Assembly (NCBI GenBank): GCA_932521035.1
Contig: OW051496.1
Location: forward strand, 9,858,001-9,922,000
DNA length: 64,000 nt
Direction of reading: 5' to 3'
DNA from: Oscheius dolichura
Taxonomy: Eukaryota > Nematoda > Chromadorea > Rhabditida > Rhabditidae
In this document: positions 1-11,452 of the stretch, in pieces
Layout of the letters: each line of letters begins with the position of its first letter
How positions within the stretch are numbered: the stretch's first letter is position 1
The notes under the pieces: model-generated
What the model saw: the letters and a program-made list of their open reading frames with translations, nothing else
Database searches by the model: none
What the model was told of the DNA's origin: nothing
Translations under genes and position numbers: made by a program

Positions 1-871
1 ATAAAATCAGTAGTCAGGCCTATAGGCTACAGTAATCCCACAAAATATTTCCATAAAATTAAGAAATAGAGTGTCAAGTTCAAATGTGCATATCCTTGTT
101 TTGGTCATCCTGTTGAAATTTTCCATGCCCCATACTTACATATTTTTCCCGCTCTTTGATCTGTTATTTATTTATGTTCACAATAAATTTAAATTTAGCG
201 TTTCTTCCACTTTAATTAGAAGGTGTTGCGGACAAAAAACAGACATGACATGTATCCCCCCATTCCGTCTTCTCCACTCGACTGCTTCCTCTGAAAACAC
301 TTCAGTTTTCCTTGTGCCGTACGAGGAAGCAACTACTAACTGATCTCTACTTCTAGCCCTCAGAACATAGCCAATATTACCTGTCCTCAGTCGTCATCCG
401 ACTCGAAATAAGCGGCAAAAAAGAGTTATAATAACCGGATGCTTTCTCTACCTTTATCCCATTGAAAAATAGCCAATTGGAGGGTCTCAAAACGACACAG
501 GATATGACGAACAATGACCGATGAAGAGGGCAGAAAGTTCGAAAATCAAAGGAGTTGCAGGAGGAGTCAAAGGATGACGAGAGTAAAGAATGGGGCCAGG
601 AGTCGGGCATTTTGGAAGCTTGACCAGTGGTGGATCCTAGTTTTGGGGATTTCATGGTCCGGGGTTGAATTCTGCGGTGTGTCCATAAAGAATCTCCATT
701 ATTTTGATTCGTAGAGAACTTTAAATTTCGAAGACGAATTTCGAAATCTCGAACTCGGTTCGTAGTTCTTTTTCATGCTATTCTTGATCTAGAATTGGCT
801 ACAGTTCACTAGAATGCTTGGATCAGCAGATAATCTACAGCTTTCAAGTCACGAGACAGCGAAAGACAGAA

Positions 872-897
872 GACGGCTAATCTGACAATTAGCCGTC
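872..897. repeat. Perfect short hairpin
   Basis: GACGGCTAAT at 872-881 is followed by a 6-nt loop and its exact complement ATTAGCCGTC at 888-897. There is no T-run typical of a terminator, and no gene boundary is evident beside it. Function unknown. Confidence 0.6.
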
Positions 898-1088
898 ATT
901 ATCCTTGGCTTTTCTCTTCCGGATTTGTTTCCCACGCTTGGTTACTGACACTCTGGGGGCTTTTAAAGAACAAGTCACCAAATGGAGAGCTTGGAAGACC
1001 AAATTCAAATTCTTCTCATCAGAAATAGGGATCCATAGTAACAGACACCAGAAATCTAGGTCCAACTCCCATTTGTGCGTGTAACCGG

Positions 1089-1240
1089 GGCTCTGCCCTC
1101 AGTAGTCCAATTCCCTGCACCCGTAAAGTCTCGGCAAGACAAATTCATAAAGGCGTCACAGTTTTATAACAGTTTGAATAAAGATGATCCTTCTGCCGAG
1201 ACTTTACGGGTGCAGGGGATCGACTATCGATGGTCGAGCC
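1089..1240. mobile_element. Family A MITE, full copy
   Basis: Non-autonomous inverted-repeat element. The inner TIR reads CCTGCACCCGTAAAGTCTCG on the left and its complement on the right. The outer TIR extends through a TAGTCC(G/A)AT block to a GGCTC end. The centre contains the family hallmark of a 'cacagttttataacagttt' type spacer. It lies in intergenic DNA and has no coding capacity. Confidence 0.8.
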
Positions 1241-1541
1241 TTGTAATCAGGGTACCATAATGTTTCCATGATGCTGCCGGTCTTTTTTTAAAATAAAAAT
1301 TGGCTTCTGCCACCTAAAGAAGTTCATGTTGTGGCTTTAAACCCTTCCCCCTCTATCCAAAAAAAACTATAGGTTGGCGTCACGTGGACGTAAAATTAGG
1401 TTCTTATCAGCTAAAACCATCGCCTTCCCGACCAACGCTCTTCGGCCCTAATTAAACCAGAGAAAGAAAGATTTATTTACAACAACAACCCGTGTTTTAT
1501 ATGGTTAAGAATCTCCGTGTACATCTTTTCTTATTCCTTGA

Positions 1542-4500
1542 CTATAAATTAAATTTTTTCTGATCAACGGCTTCTTTAATCTCTTCCGTCATGGGCAGAT
1601 ATGTCTCCTTATCCCGGTAGTATACATCTTCCCCGTGGTATCCTTGCTTTTGCAGATCGGTTTTTCTCATTTTAAAGGTGGCTACAAAAGGAAGTAAACT
1701 AGTTTAAAGTGGAAAATACCTGTCTTCTGAATTTCTGGAAGGAGGCGAATAAAAAGGGGAATTGCATAGGGAGGAAGGCTCTGATGGAATTGGCCATGGA
1801 GCGTGGAACACAAGGACTGGGTGTCCATCCCGGGAACTATGGTAATGGCTGCCATTCCGGCTCGTCCTTCACAACCTGGAAAAATGATATAAGAATAGGA
1901 GCGGAGGTGCAAATTACCTGGAACAGTGACACCATAGACGGCGCAGTCTTCAATTCCCTTTATTTGACAAAGGACGGCTTCTACCTCGGTCGTAGAGACA
2001 TTTTCACCCTTCCACCTAAAAAATTAGAGAGTACATTGTGTAGAGAAGGGTCTCTTGACTATTTTGGTACTAAAAATCTTCAAAAAAATCATATAAAATT
2101 CGCCATTTTCTCCATTTTCCCCACGAAACAGGGCTCGATCATCGATAGTGGATCCCATGCACCCGCAAAATCTCGGCAGGAGGATCATCTTTATTCAAAA
2201 TTGCTACCAAAGCTGTGCAGCCCTTTTTTTTATACCGTTGTCTTGCCGAGACTTTACGAGTGCAGGGATCGGACTATGGAGAGCCGAGCCTACCTGAAGG
2301 TATCTCCCATTCTGTCTCTAAAATAGAAATATCCAGAATAGCTCCAGTAGAGTATATCTCCCGATAGAAAGATCGGCTCGGCTCCTGGCCGAGGATTATG
2401 TATGACCTTCTTCGACGTCTCCTCCTTATCCAAATAACCTTCAAAATGATAAAGAGGGCTATTCTTTTTTATTGTACAGGCCAGGGCCCCCGCTTCTCCT
2501 GGAAGAAATCCTCTCAAAGAGGGAAGGTTGGATTAGAAAAACCTGGCTTTATGGGGATGAGATACCCGCGTGCATCTCGTTCCAACTCGCCGTTATTGTC
2601 CACTCGAAAGAGGCGAATTGGATAGAGGGGAGAGAAGGCCGGGATTACCGTCATAAAACCGCAGGAGCCTTCTTTTCCGTCGATGTTCACTAGAAAGTCT
2701 TCTTTTTCTGTCTCTTTAGAGAGCCTCACCAAGATTGGATGTGCCTTCTGTTGAGCCATAAAACTCTGCTATCCTTCCCACACTAAATCGGTCTTGGAAC
2801 TTTCGCCATACCGCCGGTCTTAAACGGAAATATACTTCATTCAAGAGTGCTACCGTAATCCATTTCCAATCAAGAGCCTAACAGGATGAGTTTTCTCTTC
2901 AGGGCACTCGGGGGCGAGGAGTAAATAGCGCAAGAGTTCGCCTATATACTGGGCTACCTAAAAATCTCTCCCATTAAAAATATTAGGGAAAAACCTACAG
3001 TACACTGATATTGTACACAGTCCTTCCAAAATTGTCTAGCAGAAAATTTCGGCCTAATTACGCAAGTAACTCCGTGCAGGACCATCTGCCCCAGACCGAG
3101 AACCCCGGCGGAGGTGTGGTACATAGGCATACAGATATAGATTCTGTCGACTTTTGGCTTCACTCCGAAGGCTAGGACTCCTCCTGAAGCGATGTAAAAG
3201 AACCTAGAAAGAGGTTTCAGCATTTTCAGAGCGAGTTTCCTACCTAAAATGCTTGATAACTGCAGCTTTCGGCAAGCCGGTCGTTCCCGAAGTGTAGATA
3301 TAACAAAGGGGATCTGAAAGCCAAAAGGTACTGTGGTTTTTTTCAGATTTTTGGGACTGAACTCTTTGTGGTTACTGTAATAAGGGAAATAGTTTGAATT
3401 CCCGCCAACAGGGGAATAGGGGGTATTGTTCTCTGTTTTTCCTTTCCAAGAAAGAGGGAAACCCTTTTCTAATGGGATTTGGGGGTATCCGGTATAAATA
3501 GCCTCAGGGTAATTCATTCACTTGAATGAATTATAGGAAAAAATAAATCCAAGTACAAAAGGATGTTGTTCGCTATACCTCGAGCTAAATCGGTAGGGCC
3601 GCACACTTGAGCGAACATTTGAGGGGCCTTGGGATCTGGTAACAAAAAGAATATCGGGGTTAACAAGAAAAATAGATAGGTACAGTTCTGTCCCAAAAAA
3701 TAGGGTTACCCTAACGGGTCGCAAAACATTCCGCGCGGGACCTTTTGAGCAAACGTGATCGGGATTTTCGATTTCTCTCGGATTTTCTTCGCCGATTGGT
3801 ACAAGCGTTCTCGAAGAGACAAATGTACGGTAACCATATTTTAAAGCAAGAATAGTAACCCAAACCTGTGAATTTCGAGGTCGACTTTTCGTCCTTCGGC
3901 TCAAAAGTGGGCATGGAAGAGCACAATTTGTCTACTGAATTGGTTCCCTCTGCTTGTTCTCCCAACACGTAGATATTCCATTTTTCTGCTTCTATTAATC
4001 CCAAATCCAGGAGTTCGTTAACCTCTGAACTGTACTTTTCTATGAGTATTTGCCTTTCCCTACTGTCATAATTCCCTCGACTACAGATGAGAACCTTCGC
4101 CGTTGATGTCTTCAGCGTATGGGCCAGCGGTTCCCTTCTCAAATTGGTGTTGACCCATGCCGACACGGCACCGATCTGGAGTAAACATGGTTGTAGTCCT
4201 TTTTGTTTTCTACTTTTTCTTCTTAATTCTCTTTACCGCAAGACCCGTTTAACGGGTTAAACATCATAGAAAAAGAAACAGAAGAAAGCGAGACAAACAT
4301 ACCTTTGCACAGCCTAGCCAAGCTGCCACATAGTGTACGCCGTTATCCATCAGGAGGCAGACGACATCTCCCGATTGGACGCGCCCTTTCTTTAAAAACA
4401 TTAAGGTTAAACTTATGGTTATGTTGTTGTTTTTACCATTAGCATGTGACCATATCTACACGCCATTTCATTCAATTCTCGGAAGGTAAACGAGTGGCCA

Positions 4501-5762
4501 AGGGACATGTCATGAATCGCCACCTGTAATACGGTTGTTTGTTGTTATTTTTACCATTTTATTGGGTGGAGGGTGTCTCCTCTGATGATATTGATTAATT
4601 TGTAAGTAACTATAGTCTTTTTCCAAAAAGAGGGTTACTGTAACGGGTGGCAAAACCTTCCGCGCGGGACGTTTTGAGCAAAAAGTGATCGGAATTTTCG
4701 ATTTCTCTCGATTTTTCTTCGCCGTTTGGCCAAAAGGTCCCGAAGAGACAAATGTACGGTACCCATATTTTTTGGATTAAGATTAGGATTTGTATCGTTT
4801 AATTCCCGCCATGATTCCCTTGTCCCTGTCCCTCAACAGACAAAGAACACGGTTCCGCAGCCGAAAAAGAAAAGGTTACACCCACTAACAAGCGATTATT
4901 TTCGGTCTTAGAAGGAAGTATTTCGCCACAGAGTTTAAAGGTTTCTCTCTCGTCAGCCGAGAATCTAGTGGCGCAGTCTTTGGTGTTCTTTTTGCGGAGA
5001 GAGAGTGAGAGAGAGATCATCATTTGACGGTGTATGGCTTCCACTTGATTAAATGTTTGGTTGAAGACGTAATGGGTCCAAAAAACGGGGAGAAAGCCAT
5101 ACATTTTAAGGAACAGAAAGGAAATTGTCTAGACTTTGCTATTCGGGGGAATTTCAGGGAGAATAGAGGGTTTGGGGACCAAAAAAGCTTTCTCTCGCTT
5201 ATCGGGGCTCGCTCCTCGATAGTCCGATTCCCGGCACCCATAAAATCTCGGCAGGTGGATCATCTCTATCCAAAACTGTTTCAAAGCTGTGGCGCCTTTA
5301 TACCTTTGTCTTGCCGAGACTTTACGAGTGCAGGGATCGGACTACTGAGGATAGAGCCGCTTACCAGCATCCGTACAGACTTCACTTTTTTTGCTACAAA
5401 ATTCCTACGGGTGCAGGAAAGCGCGGGAAAGGTCAGTGGCTGAGAAAACGGTCAAGAGAGGCGGAAGAGGAAGGAAAAAGGGGCCTACCTTGTCGGCATT
5501 CTTCTTCACAGTCTCTAGAAAATAATAAGGGATGCCCTTGTTGGCTTTAAAGGCTCTAGCGCAGCGAATCCTCATCCGGATAAGAATTGACAGTCCTCTG
5601 AAGCCATTCCCTATTTTTAGCTGAAACCTACTTGAGGTCCCTTCCAACGGTCTGCGTCATCTTCCAGGTTCTTTTCCTTCCATACAGTAAGAGACAAATT
5701 AAAAGAATTAGAAAAATAAGAAATATAGGCAAGCCGAGAATAGCCAAGACCAGTAGATACAT
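1542..5762 (-). CDS. FATP-type very-long-chain acyl-CoA synthetase (SLC27A/ACS family)
   Basis: Membrane acyl-CoA synthetase of the fatty-acid transport protein family, which activates long and very long chain fatty acids with ATP and CoA. The start at 5762 opens with a hydrophobic anchor ([20 protein letters not shown]). The AMP-binding P-loop [18 protein letters not shown] is at about 3240-3310. It is followed by the FATP signatures [20 protein letters not shown] and [12 protein letters not shown], then [15 protein letters not shown] (about 1920-2000) and a C-terminus ending KKFNL at 1542. At least ten small introns are needed; most are 30-50 nt. The exon joining the anchor to the [16 protein letters not shown] segment (about 4.5-5.5 kb) is not resolved, and the first intron would be only 21 nt, so the N-terminal third is tentative. 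Introns carry family A copies at 2132-2290 and 5216-5358 and family B copies at 3684-3845 and 4612-4776. Confidence 0.9.
2132..2290. mobile_element. Family A MITE inside an acyl-CoA synthetase intron
   Basis: The left TIR runs GGCTCGATCATCGATAG then CATGCACCCGCAAAATCTCG. The right TIR is the diverged complement ending GAGCCGAGCC. It starts immediately after the donor that follows the ...GDTFR exon, so it makes up most of that intron. Confidence 0.75.
3684..3845. mobile_element. Family B MITE, intronic
   Basis: Ends in AAAAAATAGGGTTACC and its diverged complement. The core has the CGCGCGGGACCTTTTGAGCA block and the family-typical TTCGATTTCTCTCG run. Located in the acyl-CoA synthetase gene. 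Confidence 0.75.
4612..4776. mobile_element. Family B MITE, near full length
   Basis: Begins TATAGTCTTTTTCC, contains TTCCGCGCGGGACGTTTTGA and ends near ACCCATATTTTTTGG. It lies in the large 5' intron region of the acyl-CoA synthetase gene. Confidence 0.8.
5216..5358. mobile_element. Family A MITE, full copy
   Basis: Left end GGCTCGCTCCTCGATAGTCC, right end complementary through ACTACTGAGGATAGAGCC. The inner TIR has diverged slightly (CGGCACCCATAAAATCTCGG). This copy shows best that the terminal repeat is close to 50 nt long. Confidence 0.8.
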
Positions 5763-6119
5763 TCTGAACCAGTTAACAGAGCGCCGCGTGTGGTGATAGG
5801 ATTGGAGGATCCGCCGCCGGCCGGGAGAGGAGGACGACTGACCCGAATTGTTTTCTTCGCACCCTTCTAAATAGTATCACGGCCGCGCGGACAGGCGGAC
5901 GGCGACGGCCTTTCCCTATCATTTGCTAATCACACACGAGGGGGGAGGAGAAAGTACGGGAAAACGAGTTTTAGCCAGAGATTCCTGGATATTCCCGGAT
6001 CCCAAATCCATAACTTGTCCCTGCCGCTATGTTCCCTACAAAGAACGGACATAAACAGATTTATTACCCGCTATAAATACTCGTTTAAATTAGTGAAATC
6101 ACAGACGAAAAATCTTGGA

Positions 6120-9100
6120 TTAATGACACGTACAAATCGGTTGAAAAGACTTCGGAACACAGTCGCCATTGCTTCCGTAACGGTCTAGCCGATCCAATGA
6201 GATCACGTCTATGGAGGAGTCATTCTTCCCACTGGCAAATATTCTGAACTGGGCGTCTTCGTTTAATATTTTTATTTTGGCATCGTGTTTAGCTAAAATT
6301 ACACCATCAATATTCAACGGCTGTTCAGAGACCAGATTTAGTTGATCAACCTAAATGCTGATTCTTTTATGGGGAGGAATATCTTATACCTTGGTAAACT
6401 TCCAGGTCCTGCAGAGATCACCATAGCCGTGCTCTTTCAGCTTATTATTTATGTTGTCAATTACTGCTTTTCCTAATTTTTGAGCTCTTTCCGGTTTTCT
6501 GGAAATAAACAAGTTATTTTCAACTGGAAGGGAACAGCGGAGACACTACTGCGTTCATTAGAATCGCCTTGACGTGCTCTCCAAGATGGTCTTTGAATTT
6601 TTGAAATCTACCAAGAAATGACCGAGATACGGACACAAACTCCCGACACTCCCGTCTATGCTTCGAAAAGTTTTGGGCCAAAACGGACGGGCCTCAAATT
6701 GGGCGTTTTGTCCATGTATGCTCAGTATAGAAAAGAGCATAACATCCATCTTCCCTAGCTCCCTATTTTAATATCCGACTTACTTATCATATAAATTAAC
6801 ATTCAGTGATGGCTCACAAATACAGGACTGCACATGAATTGGCAGCGTCTTACAGCTCCTCGGTTTTGGCTGCTTCCTCAAGAACGAGTGCCCCATCTCG
6901 CCAGGAATGTCCATCTGCTCCCTACCATGGAAATTAACCGCTGGTTGGAACTGTAATCTCCCTTTCTTTGAGCCATGAAAAGATAAAATACCTTCAAAAT
7001 GTCTAATAATGTGGCTCTTGTGTCAAAGTGGGTCTGCAGTTCGTTGGCATTCTCTTTTACTAGCTTCATCAGCTCCTGGTTCTTTCTAAGTTCTTTGGGA
7101 ATGGTCATTAGGAGCAGCGGATTGTTGACATCCAGTTTTCCAACTTTTGTCTTGACAGCGCCTGTGAAGCGCATTCCATGGTCGCCCCCAATAAAGAGAA
7201 AACTGTTGTCCAACTGGAATAAAACTGGTAGACTAAAAGGATGATAATTATCGTAGAACTGGCTACCGCAACCCGAAATTTATATCATTTAATGCAGGTT
7301 TTTGTGCTGATTCCGAATATGTCCGCCATTTTTGAAAATCTACATAACGCGCGAAGATATATAGCTCTTTCAAGAGGCCAGTACCTACCTCCTCTTTATT
7401 CTTCTTGAGAAAGTCCAAAAGGTGCGGATCCAACCGCTGTGACTCCCATTCATTATTGTGACCAATGTGAACAATCCAAGTCCATCCCATCTTCGGTTTA
7501 TCTTTGTAGGCTTGAATGAATTGAGAGAAATAGTCCAATAAGGGCTCATGTCGCAGGATACACAGCTTTTGAGTGATGAAACTCCTCAATTTTGAGTATT
7601 TCTCGTAGGCAAGGACGTAGGGCCTGAAAAGGAGAGACCAGTCTTTTTCCAAAAAATAGGACTACTGTACATTTGTCTCTTCGTGACTTTTAGTCAATCG
7701 GCGAAGAAAAATCGAGAGAAATCGAAAATCCCGATCACTTTTGCTCGAAAGTTCCCGCGCAGAAGGTTTTGCCACTTGTTACGGTAACCCTATTTTTTCA
7801 CAGACACCAGGGAATACGATATTTTAAGTTCAAATGAGTTCAACTTACAGGAAATGATGATGAGCCAACTTTTTCGACATTCCCCTACAGGCGTAGTCTA
7901 TCGCCCTCCACCAATCTTCAGCTAAATTTGTCTGTAACCCACATTTTTCTAATCTCATCTCTCATAATTTCCTACCACATAACCGTAGTCTTCAAATTCA
8001 TTCAGCAGAAATGTCTCATTTTCCAGGGACCGTTTACAGTTGGCATCTTTCTGCCACCCAGGCTCTGGGGCAATTGTTGGCAGTCCATAAATACTCCTAT
8101 CTATTGTTGTTGACAGTTTTCCTGGAAAATTAGATGAAGATTTGAATAGAGGAGAACATTTACCATACCACCAAACCACTGCATTCTCTCGACTTCCATC
8201 TGAAGCGCGGTTGAGGTAGGGAAAGAGCACAGCATCCATATCTTTAGTTAGGAATTCATTTGACTTGGGGAGATTTCTATATTTTCCAATTTCTCTACTT
8301 CTTTAAAGAAGGTTACCGAAATTGCTGGGTATACGCGTGAGAGTCAATTGTTATGAAATAAACACTGTATTGCTTCCCCAGGACAGTTATATTAGGTTCG
8401 GAGATTTCCCTAAAAAAGTGAGCAAATAGGCTAACAATTAAAGAAGTTTGCTTACTTTTCAATAAGTTGAGTGTGTATATTGAAATATTTTCCAGGTTCC
8501 ATTGGGGTTCCCTTCTTTGTACACCTAGCTTCTACCTAAAAAGGTTGGTGAAATAATATTTCAAACAGTAAAAAAGGTAGACTCACAACTTCACAGTCAA
8601 AAGTGTGCTTGTCACTGCTCAGAATCCAACCCCCTTCGCTATTTTCCTTTGGGGTTTTGTAATTCAGACATCTAAAATTCTGGATGATTATAATTCTTTT
8701 CCAAAAAATAGAACTACTGTAACGGGCAGCGAAACATTCCGCGCGGGACCTTTTGAGTAAAAGTAATCGGGATTTTTGATTTCTCTCGATTTTTCTTCGC
8801 CGTTTGGCCAAAAGGTCCTGAAGAGACAAATGTACGGTAACCACATTTTTTAGAAAAAATCTATAAAGCCGTCAATTTAACGGGCTGTCTATTGAAAATT
8901 ATAGAACAACGGGAAATAAAAGACTCGTACCTTCCAAAACAATCACTATCTGGGTTATTATTCACCAGTTTGCCGTCCTTCAATTCCGTAAGATTACGAG
9001 GAAATCCATTACAACTGAACGTCTTTTTCCCGTAGAACTAAAATTCTTATAATCTAGAAAATACGCAGAAGTACCTACTTTCATTATCTCTGGATCAAAA

Positions 9101-9827
9101 ATGTCCACTTCAGGGTGGATACAAACGTCGGAAGAGTTTATTGAACTGCTAAAGGGAGCAGCAGCTGGAAGCGGAAGTGGAAAAGAAAGGAAAGGACGGC
9201 TTACTTGTGGTTAGAAGAGAAATCGGGGCAGTTTGATCAATTTCACCCGTTGAATTATCAATAAAATATGAGATCAATTGCTGATATTGGTCTGGAAAAT
9301 AAAAATTGAAAGGGGAGGTGGAGGAATTTCAGCAATTAGGGCGTCCCCAAGCCGGGGTGACTCTTTATCATGACTGTGCGGTCTGTGGCCGTCCACCTTT
9401 CCGTTTTACGACTTTTTCCGGGTTTACTAACAATCCATAGATATGAATACGGGTATAGTTCTTTTCCAACAAATAGGGCTACCGTAACGGGCCACAAAAC
9501 CTTCCGCGCGGGACCTTTTGAGTAAAAGTGATCGGAATTTTCGATTTCGTTCGATTTTCTTCGTCGTTTGACCAAAAGATCCCGAAGAGACAAGTACAGT
9601 AACCCTATTTTTTGGAAAATGACTATAGAGGGTCTTCAGTCAAAAACATCCACCAAACCCGCCTGGATCCTTTTTTCTAAGGGCCCTTTGCCCCTTTTGT
9701 ACAGCAGCAGCTGCTTAGGTTTTAAAAACTCACATAACTGCTTGTCTATTGAAAGAAATTCCGTATTATATGCAAAAATTACAAAGGAAACCATAACAAT
9801 AACGGCAATAGCCATAATAGGACGCAT
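6120..9827 (-). CDS. DUF229 family type II membrane protein (alkaline phosphatase/sulfatase-like fold)
   Basis: DUF229 proteins are an expanded nematode/insect group related by fold to sulfatases and alkaline phosphatases; substrates are unknown. The start at 9827 gives MRPIMAIAVIVMVSFVIFAY, a signal anchor near the N-terminus, so the catalytic domain should face the lumen or outside. In order downstream I read HPEVDIFDPEIMK with SCNGFPRNL (about 9.0-9.1 kb), SVYFITIDSHAY (8.35 kb), VLFPYLNRASDGSRENAVVWW (8.2 kb), PLLDYFSQFIQAY (7.5 kb) and the metal-site block LFIGGDHGMRF (7.2 kb). These are followed by RSCKTLPIHVQSCICEP (6.8 kb), and the C-terminus ends SFQPICTCH at 6120. This order matches the family. 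Family B elements occupy introns at 7639-7799, 8689-8866 and 9454-9627. Exon edges between 7.9 and 9.8 kb are approximate. Confidence 0.85.
7639..7799. mobile_element. Family B MITE, opposite orientation
   Basis: Reads as the reverse complement of most copies: CAAAAAATAGGACTACTGTA on the left, CCCGCGCAGAAGG in the core and ACGGTAACCCTATTTTTT on the right. It lies between two DUF229 exons. Confidence 0.75.
8689..8866. mobile_element. Family B MITE
   Basis: Left TIR ATAATTCTTTTCCAAAAAAT, core ATTCCGCGCGGGACCTTTTG, right end GTACGGTAACCACATTTTTT. Intronic in the DUF229 gene. Confidence 0.8.
9454..9627. mobile_element. Family B MITE, full length
   Basis: Begins TATAGTTCTTTTCCAACAAA and ends AACCCTATTTTTTGG followed by AAAATGACTATA, so both ATAGTC-type tips are visible. 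It lies in the first intron region of the DUF229 gene. Confidence 0.85.
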
Positions 9828-10242
9828 CGTCGTCCCGCCAGCTCTTTGGTTAGAGCACCAGCCGCCTGAAAAGGAACTATGTAAACAGAGCGAAGAAATA
9901 GGACAAAAACCTCGCATTTTCTTGTTTTGACAAGTAAAATAAAGTGGTGGAATCGATAAGAAGAAGAAGAATCTAATAGTAGAGAGACATGATGACTGTC
10001 GAATTGAGGAGAGGGAGGTGATTAGACTATCAGGGGAAAGGGGCGACAGGGAGGGAGGGGGTTCAACAGACACACACAGGGAAGTGGCTAGCCCCAACTG
10101 ATAAAGGACGGGGAGACGTTCACTAATGTACTAGAAATTAAAAGAGAAAATGGTGGGAAAACCACCGGCATAGAGTTTCTATAAAGACAAAGGAACTCCC
10201 ATTCGGTTATGGGGAAACGGGTGAATCATTGCTTGGGCAGGG

Positions 10243-10331
10243 CGATATTCCGATCCTCCCGCATCCGTGAAGTCTCTGCAAGACAAAGGTAACAGTTTTG
10301 AATAAAGATGTGCCGAGACTTTACGAGTGCC
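10243..10331. mobile_element. Family A MITE, shortened copy
   Basis: GCATCCGTGAAGTCTCTGCA on the left faces GCCGAGACTTTACGAGTGC on the right, with only about 40 nt between. The outer TIR is eroded. Confidence 0.7.
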
Positions 10332-10640
10332 CCTGTGACCAAACCACAGCAGGGCCTTGCATCCTTCCCACCTGACAAAAGCTGAAATATTGTTATGGGA
10401 GTAGAGCAACGAATGAGACACATCATAGTTTCCATTTCCATTCCCCACATTCATCTTCAGCCAAAACTCGGGGGCCAAAGATCATCTCTTTCTTTTTTCT
10501 TTTTTACAATTCAACACCCTGGAAGAAATTTATAGCCATGTTATCGGTCGGGGGAAAAGGAACGATAAGCAGCCGCTATAGAGAAGTGCAAACTTTGGAT
10601 TTGATACTATTTACTGGTGGGAAAAATAAAAATGCCTCGT

Positions 10641-10788
10641 ATAGTCCTTGTCCAAAAAATAGGGCGCCCTAACAGGTCGCAAAACCAAAAGTGATCGGGA
10701 TTGTTGATTTCTCTCCATTTTTCTTCGCTGTTTGCCGAAAAAGTCCCGAAGAGACAAATGTACGGTAGCCCTATTTCTTGGAAAAATG
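10641..10788. mobile_element. Family B MITE, core-deleted
   Basis: Both ends are clear (ATAGTCCTTGTCCAAAAAAT; TACGGTAGCCCTATTTCTTG). The CGCGCGGGACC core block seen in other copies is missing on the left side, so this is an internal deletion variant. Confidence 0.75.
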
Positions 10789-10806
10789 GCCCCTTTGAGG
10801 AAGTTT

Positions 10807-11025
10807 TTACTCGAACGCCTGATGGTCTTCCCGCTCACGATAGATCATTGAGGCTTTAATTTTTTGCTTCAAATATGGGCTGAATTTGGCTAAATTTCTA
10901 TTCAGACGCTCATCAAACAGCAGACGAAGAAGAAGATGAAGTCCGTCCGTGACAACACTCCAAAAATCTAGTTGATCGTTGGCAAATAACTGAATAATGC
11001 GGCAATTATCAGGGGAGATAATCAT
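10807..11025 (-). CDS. Hypothetical short ORF
   Basis: 72 codons from an ATG at 11025 to a stop beside a family B element. It is rich in charged residues, with RERED near the end, and has a Leu-rich middle (GLHLLLRLLF). I recognise no family. There is no clear acceptor just upstream of the ATG, and the frame is closed by TAA right before the preceding codons, so it is either a small gene, a terminal exon or chance. Confidence 0.2.
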   Translation of the reverse strand: MIISPDNCRIIQLFANDQLDFWSVVTDGLHLLLRLLFDERLNRNLAKFSPYLKQKIKASMIYREREDHQAFE

Positions 11026-11094
11026 CGGCGTCAGGGCATGCAGCCGCCTTTCAGTTTATCAAGTTATTCATTTGGCGGAACCTCTGTTTCTTAC

Positions 11095-11230
11095 GGCTCG
11101 GTATAGTGCGATCCCCTGCACCCGTAAAGTCTCGGCAGGAGGGCCATCTTTATTCAAAACTGTTACAAAACTAGGACGCCTTTATATCCTTGTCTTGCCG
11201 AGACTTTACGGGTGCAGGGGGTCGGAATAC
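11095..11230. mobile_element. Family A MITE, near-consensus inner TIRs
   Basis: CCCTGCACCCGTAAAGTCTC on the left and its exact complement on the right (GAGACTTTACGGGTGCAGGG). The GGCTCG outer end is at 11095. It lies just upstream of the Sre-type receptor gene. Confidence 0.85.
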
Positions 11231-11452
11231 CGCGTACTCCCCTTCAATTTATTAAAATAACCCCTTGGTGTTCTTTAAATTGAAGCAATTTGTGTTCACT
11301 TTGTTTAGAGAACCAATGAATGATGTAAACAGCCGCTAATTGAGAAAAACACCTGTTCTTGAGAGAGAATTTCCCAGGAATCCGAAAAGACCCCTGCCAC
11401 TATCTTTCTGATTCATTCTTCGCTATATAATAACCTCATTTCAGGGCTAAAA

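Larger units (their letters stand above)
1..1541. other. Intergenic stretch, no supportable gene
   Basis: I find no exon chain here with convincing protein character. The open frames are short, overlap on both strands and do not connect through splice sites. The stretch holds a perfect 10-bp stem hairpin at 872-897 and a full family A inverted-repeat element at 1089-1240, listed separately. The 3' end of the minus-strand acyl-CoA synthetase gene begins at 1542. Confidence 0.5.
9828..10806. other. Gap between DUF229 gene and next ORF, with repeats
   Basis: No gene is supportable. Minus-strand frames around 10.2-10.5 kb run through a degraded family A copy (10243-10331), so their apparent proteins are not trustworthy. 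A family B copy is at 10641-10788. Confidence 0.5.

Noticed and set aside
1675-2330. 205-codon + strand open frame at 1709-2326
   Set aside because: Antisense to the C-terminal exons of the acyl-CoA synthetase and partly inside a family A element.
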